A DNA stretch of 20,484 nt from a virus: IMG/VR virus record IMGVR_UViG_3300025647_000352, positions 1 through 20,484 of that record. One strand, given 5' to 3'. Made by a program: the position numbers and the translations under genes. How positions within the stretch are numbered: position 1 is the first letter of the stretch; each line of letters begins with the position of its first letter. Shown here one piece after another: positions 5,148 to 13,995 of the stretch. The notes under the pieces are model-generated. The model did not search any database. It was not told the origin of the DNA and saw only the letters and a program-made list of their open reading frames with translations.

Positions 5148-5861
5148 ATGGCAGACTCAATTTATCTCTGGGATAACTTCAGCAGAGGTATCTCAGGTCT
5201 TTCCATCAATAGAACCTCTTTAGTCAGCACCCCAGCTCTGTCAGTCTCTTTTGACTTTTCGGACGCTGGTGACAAGACGTTCACCGACCTAGCAGAAACA
5301 ACACCAGCGGCTCTAAATGACCCTGTGGCTTCCGTTACGGATGGCACGTATAGCCTGCAACAAGTGACACTTGCGAACAGGCCGAACCAAGAAACGCTAG
5401 GTGTGTCTTTTGATAATCTGGTGCCCGAATATCTGGCGCTATCAGACGCAGCGTATATTGGTCAGGTCCACACTGGGACTTCGCGCGTCAAGTGGCGCGG
5501 GACGGTGCAAGACTTGGATAACGACTACCTGTGGGGTTTGGCTCAGACGGTCGGGCTAACCCAGAGCAGTGTCGGCGTTCAAATTCTGGGCTCAGGACTT
5601 GTCCGCGCGTTCTACGAGCAATCAAGCCTGATCAACAGCGGTACACCAATCAGTGTCGGTGTAGAGTTCACTGTTGAAATGGAAATCACGGACGTTGATT
5701 ATGCGCTTATCCTGAACGGTGTTGAGGTCGGGCGTCAGACATACATCGGGCCTCGCTTCACCGCACAAGACCTGTTGCACGTTGGGGCAAATTCACGCGC
5801 TGGCGCTGCGGGGTCACCCAGCAACTCCACCCCTTACGAATTTTCAATCTATCGACCATAG
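5148..5861 (+). CDS. LamG/ConA-like candidate adhesin, mosaic
   Basis: A 237-residue protein. The first 38 or so residues (MADSIYLWDNFSRGISGLSI ...) have the codon style of the surrounding phage genes. From about base 5258 onward the DNA becomes richer in GC and in CG dinucleotides (GCG, CGC, ACG codons). The C-terminal 150 residues alternate hydrophobic strands (RVKWRGTVQDLD, VEFTVEMEITDVDYALILNG, LLHVGA, YEFSIYRP), which resembles a concanavalin/LamG jelly-roll of the kind used for glycan binding. Together these suggest a short virion N-terminus fused to an acquired binding domain. It lies between the lysis genes and the terminases, an unusual place for an adhesin. Family assignment is from pattern only. 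Confidence 0.65.
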   Translation: MADSIYLWDNFSRGISGLSINRTSLVSTPALSVSFDFSDAGDKTFTDLAETTPAALNDPVASVTDGTYSLQQVTLANRPNQETLGVSFDNLVPEYLALSDAAYIGQVHTGTSRVKWRGTVQDLDNDYLWGLAQTVGLTQSSVGVQILGSGLVRAFYEQSSLINSGTPISVGVEFTVEMEITDVDYALILNGVEVGRQTYIGPRFTAQDLLHVGANSRAGAAGSPSNSTPYEFSIYRP

Positions 5862-5964
5862 CATTGAACACACTTATCATCGGCAGTCGTTCGCTTAACG
5901 GCGTTAGGGGCTTGTCGTATGATTCTACCCGTAACACATTTACAATAACATAAGGATGCAAAAA
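5862..5964. promoter_or_regulatory. Intergenic gap inside the foreign region
   Basis: About 100 bases separate the adhesin-like gene from the 67-residue gene. Such a gap is unusual in this otherwise packed operon, as expected if the two genes arrived as a unit with their own spacing. No convincing promoter or terminator was recognised, only the AAGGA ribosome site near its end. Confidence 0.3.
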
Positions 5965-6168
5965 ATGACAACGACACCACTTACACCGGAACAGGCGACT
6001 GAGGTTCGGCACACAGTCAACAAAATTACGCAAAAACTAATTGCCGCTGAATTGGCTTTGACTGCCACGAATTACGGTGATGCGGCTGTTAGCGTTTACG
6101 ATGGCAAACGGCTGGCGCAGAACTACACAGCCGAATTGACGGTTATCATCACCCCGCCAGTCGCGTAG
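5965..6168 (+). CDS. Hypothetical protein of the inserted region, 67 aa
   Basis: The ATG at 5965 (MTTTPLTPEQATEVRHTVNK) is preferred over the ATG at 5956 because AAGGA lies eight bases upstream of the former and only one base upstream of the latter. The protein has an N-terminal helix-like half and a C-terminal half with strand-like segments (DAAVSVYDGKRLA, TAELTVIITPPVA). No family is recognised. Base composition matches the preceding gene's 3' part, not the flanking phage genes, so it probably belongs to the same acquired segment; a chaperone or partner of the adhesin is possible but unproven. Confidence 0.65.
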   Translation: MTTTPLTPEQATEVRHTVNKITQKLIAAELALTATNYGDAAVSVYDGKRLAQNYTAELTVIITPPVA

Positions 6169-6220
6169 TATCACGACAACGCAGACCTGCCTCTCGGTAG
6201 TATTATTTAAAGGAAACTTT

Positions 6221-6580
6221 ATGCGGAATCTAACAGACAAACAACAGAAGTTCCTTGATGTACTCTTTGAGGAAGCTGCGGGTAATTATGTTGAAGCTAA
6301 ACGCCTAGCAGGCTACAGTGACAATGTGGCTACTAGTTCTATTACAGAGGCACTCCAAGAAGAAATCCTAGAGAAGACCAAGAAGTTCTTGGTTTCCTCT
6401 GGGGTTAAAGCTGCCTGGGCTATGGTCAATGTGATGGACAACCCAACAGACTTGGGGAATAAAGAAAAGATGGCAGCAGCTAAAGACCTTCTTGATCGCG
6501 CTGGACATAAAGCTGGTGAAAAGATTGAAGTTAAAACTGATTCCCCTATTTTTATTCTGCCTGAGAAGTCTAAAGAATAA
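6221..6580 (+). CDS. terS: Terminase small subunit (probable), 119 aa
   Basis: The N-terminal part (MRNLTDKQQKFLDVLFEEAA ... NYVEAKRLAGYSDNVATSSI) is the helix-turn-helix found in phage small terminases, where TxKQxxFL and AAxxAGYS are recurrent patterns. The middle is helical and the tail ends in TDSPIFILPEKSKE. A ribosome site AAAGGA precedes the ATG. Size and position two genes before the large terminase support a role in recognising viral DNA and feeding it to the motor. Confidence 0.8.
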   Translation: MRNLTDKQQKFLDVLFEEAAGNYVEAKRLAGYSDNVATSSITEALQEEILEKTKKFLVSSGVKAAWAMVNVMDNPTDLGNKEKMAAAKDLLDRAGHKAGEKIEVKTDSPIFILPEKSKE

Positions 6581-6583
6581 GGG

Positions 6584-6612
6584 TTGACAAGGACTCGTTA
6601 AATGACTAAGAT
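6584..6612 (+). promoter_or_regulatory. Possible promoter between small terminase and next gene
   Basis: TTGACA (6584-6589) follows the stop of the small terminase by three bases, and TAAGAT (6607-6612) lies 17 bases further on. The -10 box is weaker than in the other promoters and lies inside the next gene, so a transcript from here would lack its start codon but could serve the large terminase and portal. This is a tentative call. Confidence 0.3.
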
Positions 6613-7027
6613 AACCACAGAGTTTAAACTACCAAAACCCAGAGAAACATCCGAGGGTTATGAATGGTTACCTGTAGTTAGAGTAGGACGTGTAGTACCA
6701 TTTGGTTACTATGAGGACCCTGAAGACAAGGATATCCTTAGACCGATCCCAGAAGAACTAGAACTCCTGGAGAAAGCTAAGGTCTTTCTAAAACAATACA
6801 GTTACCGAGATGTGGCTAACTGGTTAAGTGAACAAAGTGGTAGGTCTATCTCCCACGCTGGATTAAGGACTAGGGTTAACAGTGAACAAAAACGTAAGAC
6901 AGAGTTTGCAAACTACCGCTACCTTGCCAAGCGATACAAAGAAGCTGCAGAGAAAGCAAAACACATCGAAGAAATCTCCCTTGGTAGAAGAACCAGAGGA
7001 GAAGAAGACAATACCAGCGACAGTTAA
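6602..7027 (+). CDS. Terminase-associated helix-turn-helix protein, 141 aa
   Basis: The product starts MTKITTEFKLPKPRETSEGY. Residues about 66-92 (YSYRDVANWLSEQSGRSISH AGLRTRV) look like a resolvase-type helix-turn-helix, followed by a Lys/Glu-rich helix (YLAKRYKEAAEKAKHIEEIS). Proteins of this kind sit just before the large terminase in several aquatic podoviruses. The second helix and charged tail recall a maturation or terminase accessory role, perhaps together with the gene at 6221. Its last 146 bases overlap the annotated start of the large terminase in another frame. Confidence 0.75.
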   Translation: MTKITTEFKLPKPRETSEGYEWLPVVRVGRVVPFGYYEDPEDKDILRPIPEELELLEKAKVFLKQYSYRDVANWLSEQSGRSISHAGLRTRVNSEQKRKTEFANYRYLAKRYKEAAEKAKHIEEISLGRRTRGEEDNTSDS

Positions 7028-8468
7028 AGCTCCTGATGTTGATATAGATAGAGCTAGACGAGTTATCTTCGAAGCTATCCCTGGGCCTCAGACAGACTTC
7101 CTGGCTTCTACTGAACAAGAGTGTCTCTATGGTGGTGCTGCGGGTGGCGGTAAGAGCTACGCTATGGTTGCTGACCCTGTTCGTTACTTTAATAGTCCTA
7201 AGGCTAACATGCTTCTGGTTCGTAGGTCTACTGAAGAACTTAGAGAACTTGTTTCTGTCTCTAAAGAACTGTACCCTAAAGCAATACCAGGTATTAAGTT
7301 TCTTGAGCGAGACAAAACTTGGGTAGCTCCTAGCGGTGCCACTCTCTGGATGTCCTACCTAGATAGAGATGATGACGTAACACGTTACCAAGGTCAGGCT
7401 TTCTCTTGGATTGGTTTCGATGAACTTACCCAGTGGCCTACACCCTACGCCTGGAACTATATGCGTACTCGTCTACGTGCTTCTAAAGACTCTGGCCTAA
7501 ACCTTTACCAAAGAGCTACGAGTAACCCTGGGGGCCCAGGACACGCTTGGGTTAAGAAGGCTTTTGTTGACCCCGCTACACCTGGGGAGTCTTTCTGGGC
7601 TGTTGATCCTGAGACAGGTGAAACTCTGGTGTGGCCTAGCAACTCTAACTTTGCTAAGGAAAACGATCTAGTAGGTAAACCGATGCTTAAGCGTAAGTTT
7701 ATTCCTGCTACTCTATTTGATAACCCTTACCTAGCTGAAGATGGTCTCTACGAAGCTAACCTCTTGTCCATGCCTGAACACCTACGTAGGCAGCTACTTG
7801 ATGGTGACTGGGATATTCAAGAGGGTGCAGCCTTCCCTGAGTTTAACCGTAAGATTCACGTAATAGAACCTTATGATATTCCAGATAACTGGATGAAGTT
7901 TAGAGCGGCAGACTACGGGTATAGTTCCCATACAGGTATTCTTTGGTTTGCTGTGGACCCTTACGATGAAAAGCTCGTAGTCTACCGAGAGCTTTATGTT
8001 TCTAAAGTCTTGGCTGAAGACCTTGCTGAGATGGTTCTTGAAGCAGAGTACGGGGAGAAGATTAGGTACGGTGTACTTGACTCCTCCTTGTGGCATAAGC
8101 GCGGGGATACAGGTCCTAGTATCGCTGAGAGAATGATTGCCAAAGGTTGCCGTTGGAGACCAGCGGATAGAAGTGCAGGCTCTAGGGTATCTGGTAAGAA
8201 CGAGATTCACCGTAGACTTCAAGTTGATCCTGATACTGGGCAACCAAGGGTAGTCTTCTTTAACAACTGCAAGAACACTATTGAACAACTACCTGTTATT
8301 CCTCTTGATAAAAGAAACTCTGAGGATGTAGACACTAACTCTGAAGACCACCTTTACGATACTCTTCGTTACGGTGTTATGTCTAGACCTAGAAGCAATC
8401 TCTTTGACAGAGACCCCAACTCATACAAAAACAATTTTACACCATCTGATTCTCAGTTTGGTTACTAG
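6882..8468 (+). CDS. terL: Terminase large subunit (packaging ATPase/nuclease)
   Basis: At 528 residues this is a typical packaging motor. Walker A is GGAAGGGKS (84-92), Walker B is WIGFDE with Asp180 and Glu181, and the coupling motif is RATSNPGGPG (211-220). The C-terminal RNase H-like nuclease has Asp344 (AADYG), Asp400 (YGVLD) and Asp493 (HLYDTLRYG). It cleaves concatemeric DNA and pumps it through the portal. The start is uncertain: GTG at 6882 gives a Lys-rich, poorly conserved leader of about 50 residues that overlaps the previous gene, and an inner TTG near 6981 would avoid half of that overlap. The catalytic region is intact. Confidence 0.95.
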   Translation: MNKNVRQSLQTTATLPSDTKKLQRKQNTSKKSPLVEEPEEKKTIPATVKAPDVDIDRARRVIFEAIPGPQTDFLASTEQECLYGGAAGGGKSYAMVADPVRYFNSPKANMLLVRRSTEELRELVSVSKELYPKAIPGIKFLERDKTWVAPSGATLWMSYLDRDDDVTRYQGQAFSWIGFDELTQWPTPYAWNYMRTRLRASKDSGLNLYQRATSNPGGPGHAWVKKAFVDPATPGESFWAVDPETGETLVWPSNSNFAKENDLVGKPMLKRKFIPATLFDNPYLAEDGLYEANLLSMPEHLRRQLLDGDWDIQEGAAFPEFNRKIHVIEPYDIPDNWMKFRAADYGYSSHTGILWFAVDPYDEKLVVYRELYVSKVLAEDLAEMVLEAEYGEKIRYGVLDSSLWHKRGDTGPSIAERMIAKGCRWRPADRSAGSRVSGKNEIHRRLQVDPDTGQPRVVFFNNCKNTIEQLPVIPLDKRNSEDVDTNSEDHLYDTLRYGVMSRPRSNLFDRDPNSYKNNFTPSDSQFGY

Positions 8469-8485
8469 ATCATTAAGGAATACAA

Positions 8486-10552
8486 ATGGCTGAAGACCTA
8501 ATCACGAATATGGATCAAGTAGAAATGTCTGCCCTTGAGGATAGCTCAGGGGAAGGACAGTCTGATCCTCAAGCAGGGACTATTGCTTCGTATGTCATGG
8601 AGCGTTACTCCAAAGCTGCTACTGCTCGTGAGACAGAGGAGGCACGGTGGCTACGGGCTTACCGTAACTACCGAGGTATCTATGGTCCTGAAGTTGCTTT
8701 TACGGATACAGAGAAATCTAAAATCTTTGTCAAAGTAACTAAGACCAAGGTGAACGCAGCTTATGGTCAGATCACTGATGTGCTTCTTGGTAGTGCTAAG
8801 TTCCCGCTGACCATCAACCCTACTCGTCTTCCTGATGGTGTTGAGGATACAGTGCACTTCGAGACTAATGACCAGCTTACAAAAGCTATGGAAGAGTTCC
8901 CGGAGCTTCAGCCAGGGGAAACTACTGATGACTTTGTTCGTCGTCTCGGCGGTCTACAGAAAGAACTAGAACCAGTCAAAGCTAAACTTCAAGCTGGTCC
9001 TGGTGTTGGTCCTACTCAGGTTACTTTTCATCCTGCTGAGATTGCGGCTAAGAAGATGGAAAAGAAAATCCATGACCAACTAGAAGAGTCTCGCGCTAAG
9101 AAGCACCTCAGAGCATCAGCCTTTGAGTGTGCTCTCTTTGGTACAGGGGTTATGAAAGGTCCTTTTACAGCTAACAAAGAGTATCCTCAGTGGGATGATG
9201 ATGGGACCTATAACCCCTTGATCAAGACTGTACCTAAAGTATCTCATGTATCTATCTGGAACTTTTACCCAGACCCTGATGCTAGTAATATGGAGGAAGC
9301 AGAGTGGGTTGTAGAGCGTCACAAGATGTCTCGTCCTCAGCTTCGTGCCCTAAAGAAACGTCCTTACTTCCGCGATACTGAGGTAGACCTTGCCCTTGAG
9401 TGGGGTGAAGACTACATCAAGGAAGACTGGGAGCAGGCTATGGAGGATGATGCCCAAGGTACTCGCACTGAGCGTTATGAGGTGTTGGAGTTCTGGGGTA
9501 ATGTAGACCGTGAACTACTTGAAGACCACGATGTAGAGATTCCAGACGAGGTAGTAGACAGTGAGGACATCAGTGTAAACATCTGGGTCTGTCATGGTCG
9601 TATTCTTCGTTTGGTTGTCAATCCCTTCACACCTTCTGTTATTCCTTACTATGCTGTTCCTTACGAGATGAACCCTTATAGTATGTTTGGTGTTGGTCTT
9701 GCTGAGAACATGGATGACACTCAGACACTGATGAATGGTTTCATGCGTATGGCTGTAGACAACGCAGCACTCTCAGGTAACCTTGTGTTTGAAGTAGATG
9801 AGAACAACCTTACCCCAGGACAAGACCTTACGATTTTCCCTGGTAAAGTATTCACACGCCAAGGTGGTGCTCCTGGTCAGGCTATCTTCGGCACTAAGTT
9901 TCCAAACGTATCTAACGAGAACATGCAAATGTTTGACAAAGCACGTCAGCTATCTGATGAGTCTACAGGGTTCCCCTCGTTTGCTCACGGACAAACTGGT
10001 GTGTCTGGTGTTGGTCGTACAGCCTCAGGTATCTCTATGTTGATGTCTGCTGCTTCTGGTTCTATTCGTACCGTTGTTCAAAACTTTGATGACTACCTTC
10101 TTGGTCCCCTAGGTAAGTCTCTCTTTGCTTTCAATATGCAGTTTGACTTTGACCCAGAGATTAAAGGTGACCTTGAGGTTAAGGCTGCTGGTACTGAATC
10201 TCTGATGGCTAATGAAGTACGTAGTCAACGGTTGATGCAGTTGCTTGGTCTTGTACAGAACCCTGTGCTTGCACCATTCGCTAAACTTGATTACATCATT
10301 CGTGAGATTGCTAAGAGCCTTGACCTTGATCCTGACAAGGTAACTAACTCTATGCAAAAAGCTGCTATCCAAGCTGAGATTCTAAAGACATTCCAGATGA
10401 ACAACCCAGAGGCAGTGCCTCAACAGGTTCCTGCTGGTGCTCAGGTGGGTGATACTCAAGGTTCCGGTGGAGGTAACATTGGTACAGGTACTGCTCCAGT
10501 ACCAGGAGAACAGGGGTTTAGTGCCAACACCGGGGAAGGACCGCCAGTATGA
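8486..10552 (+). CDS. Portal protein
   Basis: A 688-residue protein directly after the large terminase, preceded by AAGGA. It has the length and texture of the P22-type portals (about 700 residues) that form the dodecameric ring at the head vertex. Recognisable parts are KVTKTKVNAAYGQITDVLLG near the N-terminus, the stem/wing segment VSHVSIWNFYPDPDASNMEE AEWVVERHKMSRPQLRAL, and the crown/tunnel region with FASxxHGQTGVSGVGRTASG-like sequence and MLMSAASGSIRTVVQNFDDY. The C-terminal tail is Gly/Gln/Pro rich and disordered. The gene for a 67-residue protein starts inside its stop codon. Confidence 0.93.
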   Translation: MAEDLITNMDQVEMSALEDSSGEGQSDPQAGTIASYVMERYSKAATARETEEARWLRAYRNYRGIYGPEVAFTDTEKSKIFVKVTKTKVNAAYGQITDVLLGSAKFPLTINPTRLPDGVEDTVHFETNDQLTKAMEEFPELQPGETTDDFVRRLGGLQKELEPVKAKLQAGPGVGPTQVTFHPAEIAAKKMEKKIHDQLEESRAKKHLRASAFECALFGTGVMKGPFTANKEYPQWDDDGTYNPLIKTVPKVSHVSIWNFYPDPDASNMEEAEWVVERHKMSRPQLRALKKRPYFRDTEVDLALEWGEDYIKEDWEQAMEDDAQGTRTERYEVLEFWGNVDRELLEDHDVEIPDEVVDSEDISVNIWVCHGRILRLVVNPFTPSVIPYYAVPYEMNPYSMFGVGLAENMDDTQTLMNGFMRMAVDNAALSGNLVFEVDENNLTPGQDLTIFPGKVFTRQGGAPGQAIFGTKFPNVSNENMQMFDKARQLSDESTGFPSFAHGQTGVSGVGRTASGISMLMSAASGSIRTVVQNFDDYLLGPLGKSLFAFNMQFDFDPEIKGDLEVKAAGTESLMANEVRSQRLMQLLGLVQNPVLAPFAKLDYIIREIAKSLDLDPDKVTNSMQKAAIQAEILKTFQMNNPEAVPQQVPAGAQVGDTQGSGGGNIGTGTAPVPGEQGFSANTGEGPPV

Positions 10553-10752
10553 ATTTAAGACCATTTGTGAATGACAAACATCTCTATGATGATTTTCTTG
10601 AGGAGCTTGATGGGCGTATCACTGTTCTACAAAAAACTCTTGAACAGTCTACGTCTATTGAAGACGTGTATCGAACACAAGGAGCTATTGATTCTCTTCG
10701 CAAGCTGAAGACACTCAGAGATAAAGTTAATTACGGGACTCAACATGGCTGA
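10549..10752 (+). CDS. Small helical protein after the portal, 67 aa
   Basis: The product (MNLRPFVNDKHLYDDFLEEL DGRITVLQKTLEQSTSIEDV ...) is almost wholly helical and charged, probably a small coiled coil. Its ATG overlaps the portal TGA (ATGA) and its end overlaps the start of the 1065-residue gene by eight bases, so its amount is tied to the portal. Similar small proteins follow portals in other podoviruses. A role in portal assembly or as a core adaptor is possible; no family was recognised. Confidence 0.75.
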   Translation: MNLRPFVNDKHLYDDFLEELDGRITVLQKTLEQSTSIEDVYRTQGAIDSLRKLKTLRDKVNYGTQHG

Positions 10753-13700
10753 AGAAATTACACCACTCTTTGAAAGACCTAGGGAAGACTTCCTAAACTA
10801 TATCCGTGAGGGTAGGAGTATAGGAACTATGGACCAGGAGCAAGAAGACTTTTTGAAACGAGAGTATGCTCGGGTTAATAGTCTAACAGGAAGTATGGAA
10901 ACAGAACCAGAGGAAGGCCGTAGGTCTGTCCTCGGTGGGTTTTTCTCTAAGCCTGAGGGAGCTCTTGGCTGGGACGCTCTAAGGGGCCTTAGGTTCGAGC
11001 CTAAGCTAGGGGCTGCAGGGGTAGCCCAAGGTGTGGAGCAAGCCGTCACAGCCCCTGCTAGAGCCGCTCAAGGTCTAATGCCTGAATCAGACATGGCTAT
11101 TGAATCTTTTGGTACAGCCAGTCTAGTTGGTGGTTCTGGTGTAGCTCGTGCTGGTCGTGATGCTGGGCGTGTTGACGAAGAGATGGTTAACATCTTCGGT
11201 GGGCGTAGAGCTAGAGGTTTTGGTTATGACCAGTCTGGGAATCCTCTACCGCTTTCTGTTGGTAAGGACGCACTAGATCGTTTTGAAATTGATGACTCTG
11301 GGTCTGTAGCCATCCCAGGTAACTTAAAGTCCTTTAATGGTAGTGGAGTTAAAGTAGAAAACCTCCCTGAGATTGCTGATGTATTTATTCATGACGAGTT
11401 ATTTTACCAGTATCCTCAAATTACTTCCATACGTATTGGGGTTGATGAGTCCCTAGCTGGTACAAACACCAGAGGTTATTTTCAACCAGGAGCTAATTTT
11501 ATTGGGATTAACCCAAAGATTGCTTCTGACCCGCAAGCGCTTAGGAGTACTCTTACCCATGAGCTTCAACACTTTATTCAGGAAATAGAGGGTTTTTCTA
11601 GGGGTACTAGTCCTGATGCTGCTGAAGTAAGACCTATTTCAGCTCAACTCTATTGGGAGCATCAGAATAAAATTGATGAGTATCAAAAACAACTGGATGA
11701 ACTTGTAAACCCGGAGTCTGTGATAGGTATTCTAGGTGATGCGACCCAGGTTGGTTTGGATGTTTTGGAGTCTTTTGGCGTTGACCCTATAGCTGTCATT
11801 GAAAACCCAGGAAGTTTAAGACAAAATTACAATGTACCCTCCCGTATTAAAAGTTCTTATAGTTCTTTAATTTCATCTATCGAAAAAGCGCAAGGACAAA
11901 TGTCACCTAGTTTCGAGGGTAGACCATCTTCTTCAGATTTGTTGAGAGAAACACAAGGTGAGTTAGACAGCTTTATTAGAACTCTTGCTACTGAGACAGA
12001 CCCATCGTTAGACCTGGGTAGTTTTCAGGAGATAGTGGATTCCTACAGAGCTGTTTATGATAAATACGGTGTTGGTCACCAGCTATATAATCTACCTCTT
12101 GACCAATTTAAATCCGCTAAGAGAGAATTAGAGACCGCTTTAGCTAACGCTCTAGGGACTCCTGAAAGACCTGAATCCTTTTTTGATTCTGCGTATGAGG
12201 CTTACCGCAGAAAAGGCGGTGAAGCGGAGGCTAGAAACGCACAGACACGTATTGACTTTGATGAGCAACAAAGATTTAGGGAAAGTCCTGAGTCTACTGA
12301 AGATGTACCTAGGATAGACCAGTGGGGTATTCCTGGGGGGTTCGCTAAGGGTGGGCTTGTAACCGATAGCAGTACAATGAGTGACTACTTCAAAGCTTCT
12401 TCTGGTATGATGTCTGAGATGGACTTCGTGGGTAAACACAAGATGTCTACTGCAGAGTTCGAGCGTAAGTTCGAGGAGGAAAACAACATAGATATTTCAG
12501 GAGCAGAAGCTCTAACAGAAATCAAGGGAGACACCATGAAAAGTCAAATGAAACAGTTTAACCAGGGTGGTATGGCTGTTCGTACTGATCCTATTAGTGG
12601 TAACGAAGTACCAACAGGAAGCCTCCCAGAGGAAGTACGGGATGATGTCCCTGCTATGTTGTCTGAGGGTGAGTACGTTATACCTGCTGATGTAGTACGA
12701 TACTTTGGTGTTAACTTCTTTGAAGGTCTGCGTGAGAAAGCTAAGGAAGGTCTTAGTGGTATGGCTGCTGATGGTCGTGTCGGTGGTCAACCTGTAGGAC
12801 AGAACCAATCTCAAGAACAACCACAGTTGAGTCAAGAAGATATGCAGGCTATCTCACAGATGGCTGAAGGAGGTATTGTTGACTCTGGTAATATTGAAGG
12901 TATCATTGACAGAGTTCTTAATACGGTAAAGACTAACCCTGACCTACAGAATGTCTTTAAGAAGAAAGGTATTATGATGGCTGAGGGTGGTCTGGTTGAT
13001 CCCCAGGGTTCATTTAATCCGGCTGATTGGTCAGTTGTAGGCTCTGGTGGAGTACCAAGTATTCCCCAAGGTAACGGAGGCTATGAGTACAAGGAGTATG
13101 TAGGTCCTAATGGACAATCCACTATGGTTTTGTTTGTAAACGGTATGCCAACCCAGAGTGTTCCTCAGGGTTTCGTATTAGCGGGAACTCAACAACCAAC
13201 ACAAAGTTCACCTCGTGGTGATGGCGGTGACTCAAGAACTAGACTTTCATCTAGTCCTCGTGTAGATGGTCAAGGGTCTGGTGACTCTTTGTTGTCTAGT
13301 CTAGGTAACCCCCTTAGTAAACTAGACTTCCAGAACCCTGAGGATGTTATGTCCTGGGCTGAAGATAGACTTAAAGCTGGTGCAGGGAACAAAGGTTTGG
13401 TAAGGGCTGGTATGGCGGTCTCCCCTATAGTCGGTTTGCTTGGCGCTGGTTCTCTTAAAGCTATGGATGCCCGGCGTATTGCTGAGGTTAATGCTGCTGC
13501 TATGGCTGCTGATGATGAAGGGAATACAACCCTTGGTGACAAACTCCGTAAAGCTGCAGAGGAAGCTAAAGGTAACTTTGGTTTGTCAGGGATTGTTCGA
13601 GAAGAATGGATGGATGGCGACAAGATTTATGATAACTTCAGGGAACGCTCTGGTAGTCAAACCCAACAGGCACTTACCCCTACTACAACAACTCGCTCGT

Positions 13701-13942
13701 CTTCAAACGATAGGGATGACCTAACGACACGAAGCACTTCAGGTGGTGTTGAATACCAATCTGATGCTGACAGTGAAGGAGCTTATAGTCGGTCTGTAGC
13801 TACAGGCTCTACTGCTCCAACTACTTCCGCAAGACCAACAGCAAGACCAACCGCACCCCAACCTGAAGCCGAGACTATTGAGCAAAAGATTAGTCGTGGT
13901 GGTGGTTTTAAATCCGGTGGACTAGTTACACGCCGTAAGTAA
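10745..13942 (+). CDS. Large virion protein with LPD23-type zincin domain
   Basis: A 1065-residue multi-domain protein between portal and scaffold. Residues about 160-530 match polyvalent-protein zincin domains of the LPD23 type: HDELFYQYPQI, then TLTHELQHFIQEIEGFSRG with the HExxH motif at 272-276 and Glu282, and a distal GGEAEARNAQTR (491-502) that usually closes this domain. Between them is a long helical insert. Residues 531-700 contain FAKGGLV, FNQGGMAV and DDVPAMLSEGEYVIPADVVR (633-652), the GG-xV ... VPAML-xxGE-xVI pattern found in tape-measure and other virion proteins. The C-terminus is low-complexity Ser/Thr/Pro ending GFKSGGLVTRRK. The protein is probably packaged and may be ejected into the host. 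No T7-like core transglycosylase was seen. Protease activity is inferred. Confidence 0.82.
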   Translation: MAEEITPLFERPREDFLNYIREGRSIGTMDQEQEDFLKREYARVNSLTGSMETEPEEGRRSVLGGFFSKPEGALGWDALRGLRFEPKLGAAGVAQGVEQAVTAPARAAQGLMPESDMAIESFGTASLVGGSGVARAGRDAGRVDEEMVNIFGGRRARGFGYDQSGNPLPLSVGKDALDRFEIDDSGSVAIPGNLKSFNGSGVKVENLPEIADVFIHDELFYQYPQITSIRIGVDESLAGTNTRGYFQPGANFIGINPKIASDPQALRSTLTHELQHFIQEIEGFSRGTSPDAAEVRPISAQLYWEHQNKIDEYQKQLDELVNPESVIGILGDATQVGLDVLESFGVDPIAVIENPGSLRQNYNVPSRIKSSYSSLISSIEKAQGQMSPSFEGRPSSSDLLRETQGELDSFIRTLATETDPSLDLGSFQEIVDSYRAVYDKYGVGHQLYNLPLDQFKSAKRELETALANALGTPERPESFFDSAYEAYRRKGGEAEARNAQTRIDFDEQQRFRESPESTEDVPRIDQWGIPGGFAKGGLVTDSSTMSDYFKASSGMMSEMDFVGKHKMSTAEFERKFEEENNIDISGAEALTEIKGDTMKSQMKQFNQGGMAVRTDPISGNEVPTGSLPEEVRDDVPAMLSEGEYVIPADVVRYFGVNFFEGLREKAKEGLSGMAADGRVGGQPVGQNQSQEQPQLSQEDMQAISQMAEGGIVDSGNIEGIIDRVLNTVKTNPDLQNVFKKKGIMMAEGGLVDPQGSFNPADWSVVGSGGVPSIPQGNGGYEYKEYVGPNGQSTMVLFVNGMPTQSVPQGFVLAGTQQPTQSSPRGDGGDSRTRLSSSPRVDGQGSGDSLLSSLGNPLSKLDFQNPEDVMSWAEDRLKAGAGNKGLVRAGMAVSPIVGLLGAGSLKAMDARRIAEVNAAAMAADDEGNTTLGDKLRKAAEEAKGNFGLSGIVREEWMDGDKIYDNFRERSGSQTQQALTPTTTTRSSSNDRDDLTTRSTSGGVEYQSDADSEGAYSRSVATGSTAPTTSARPTARPTAPQPEAETIEQKISRGGGFKSGGLVTRRK

Positions 13943-13966
13943 CAACGTAACTAAATAACAGGCTAC

Positions 13967-13979
13967 CCGCTATAAGCGG
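13967..13979 (+). other. Small hairpin before the scaffold gene
   Basis: CCGCT-ATA-AGCGG forms a five-base stem four bases before the AAGGAG ribosome site of the scaffold gene. It could tune ribosome access or mark an RNA end; there is no T-run. Confidence 0.35.
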
Positions 13980-13995
13980 CCCCAAGGAGAACTAA

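Larger units (their letters stand above)
5258..6180. other. Region of foreign base composition
   Basis: From within the gene at 5148 to just before the small terminase, codon use and CG content differ from both sides. The left boundary is inside a gene and the right boundary lies near 6175-6200, where the AAAGGA ribosome site of the terminase gene begins the normal style again. No integrase, transposase, inverted repeats or target duplication were seen, so homologous or illegitimate exchange between phages is more likely than a transposon. Confidence 0.55.

Noticed and set aside
5258-6180. Transposon or insertion sequence
   Set aside because: No transposase, terminal inverted repeats or target duplication were seen; exchange between phages explains the composition better.
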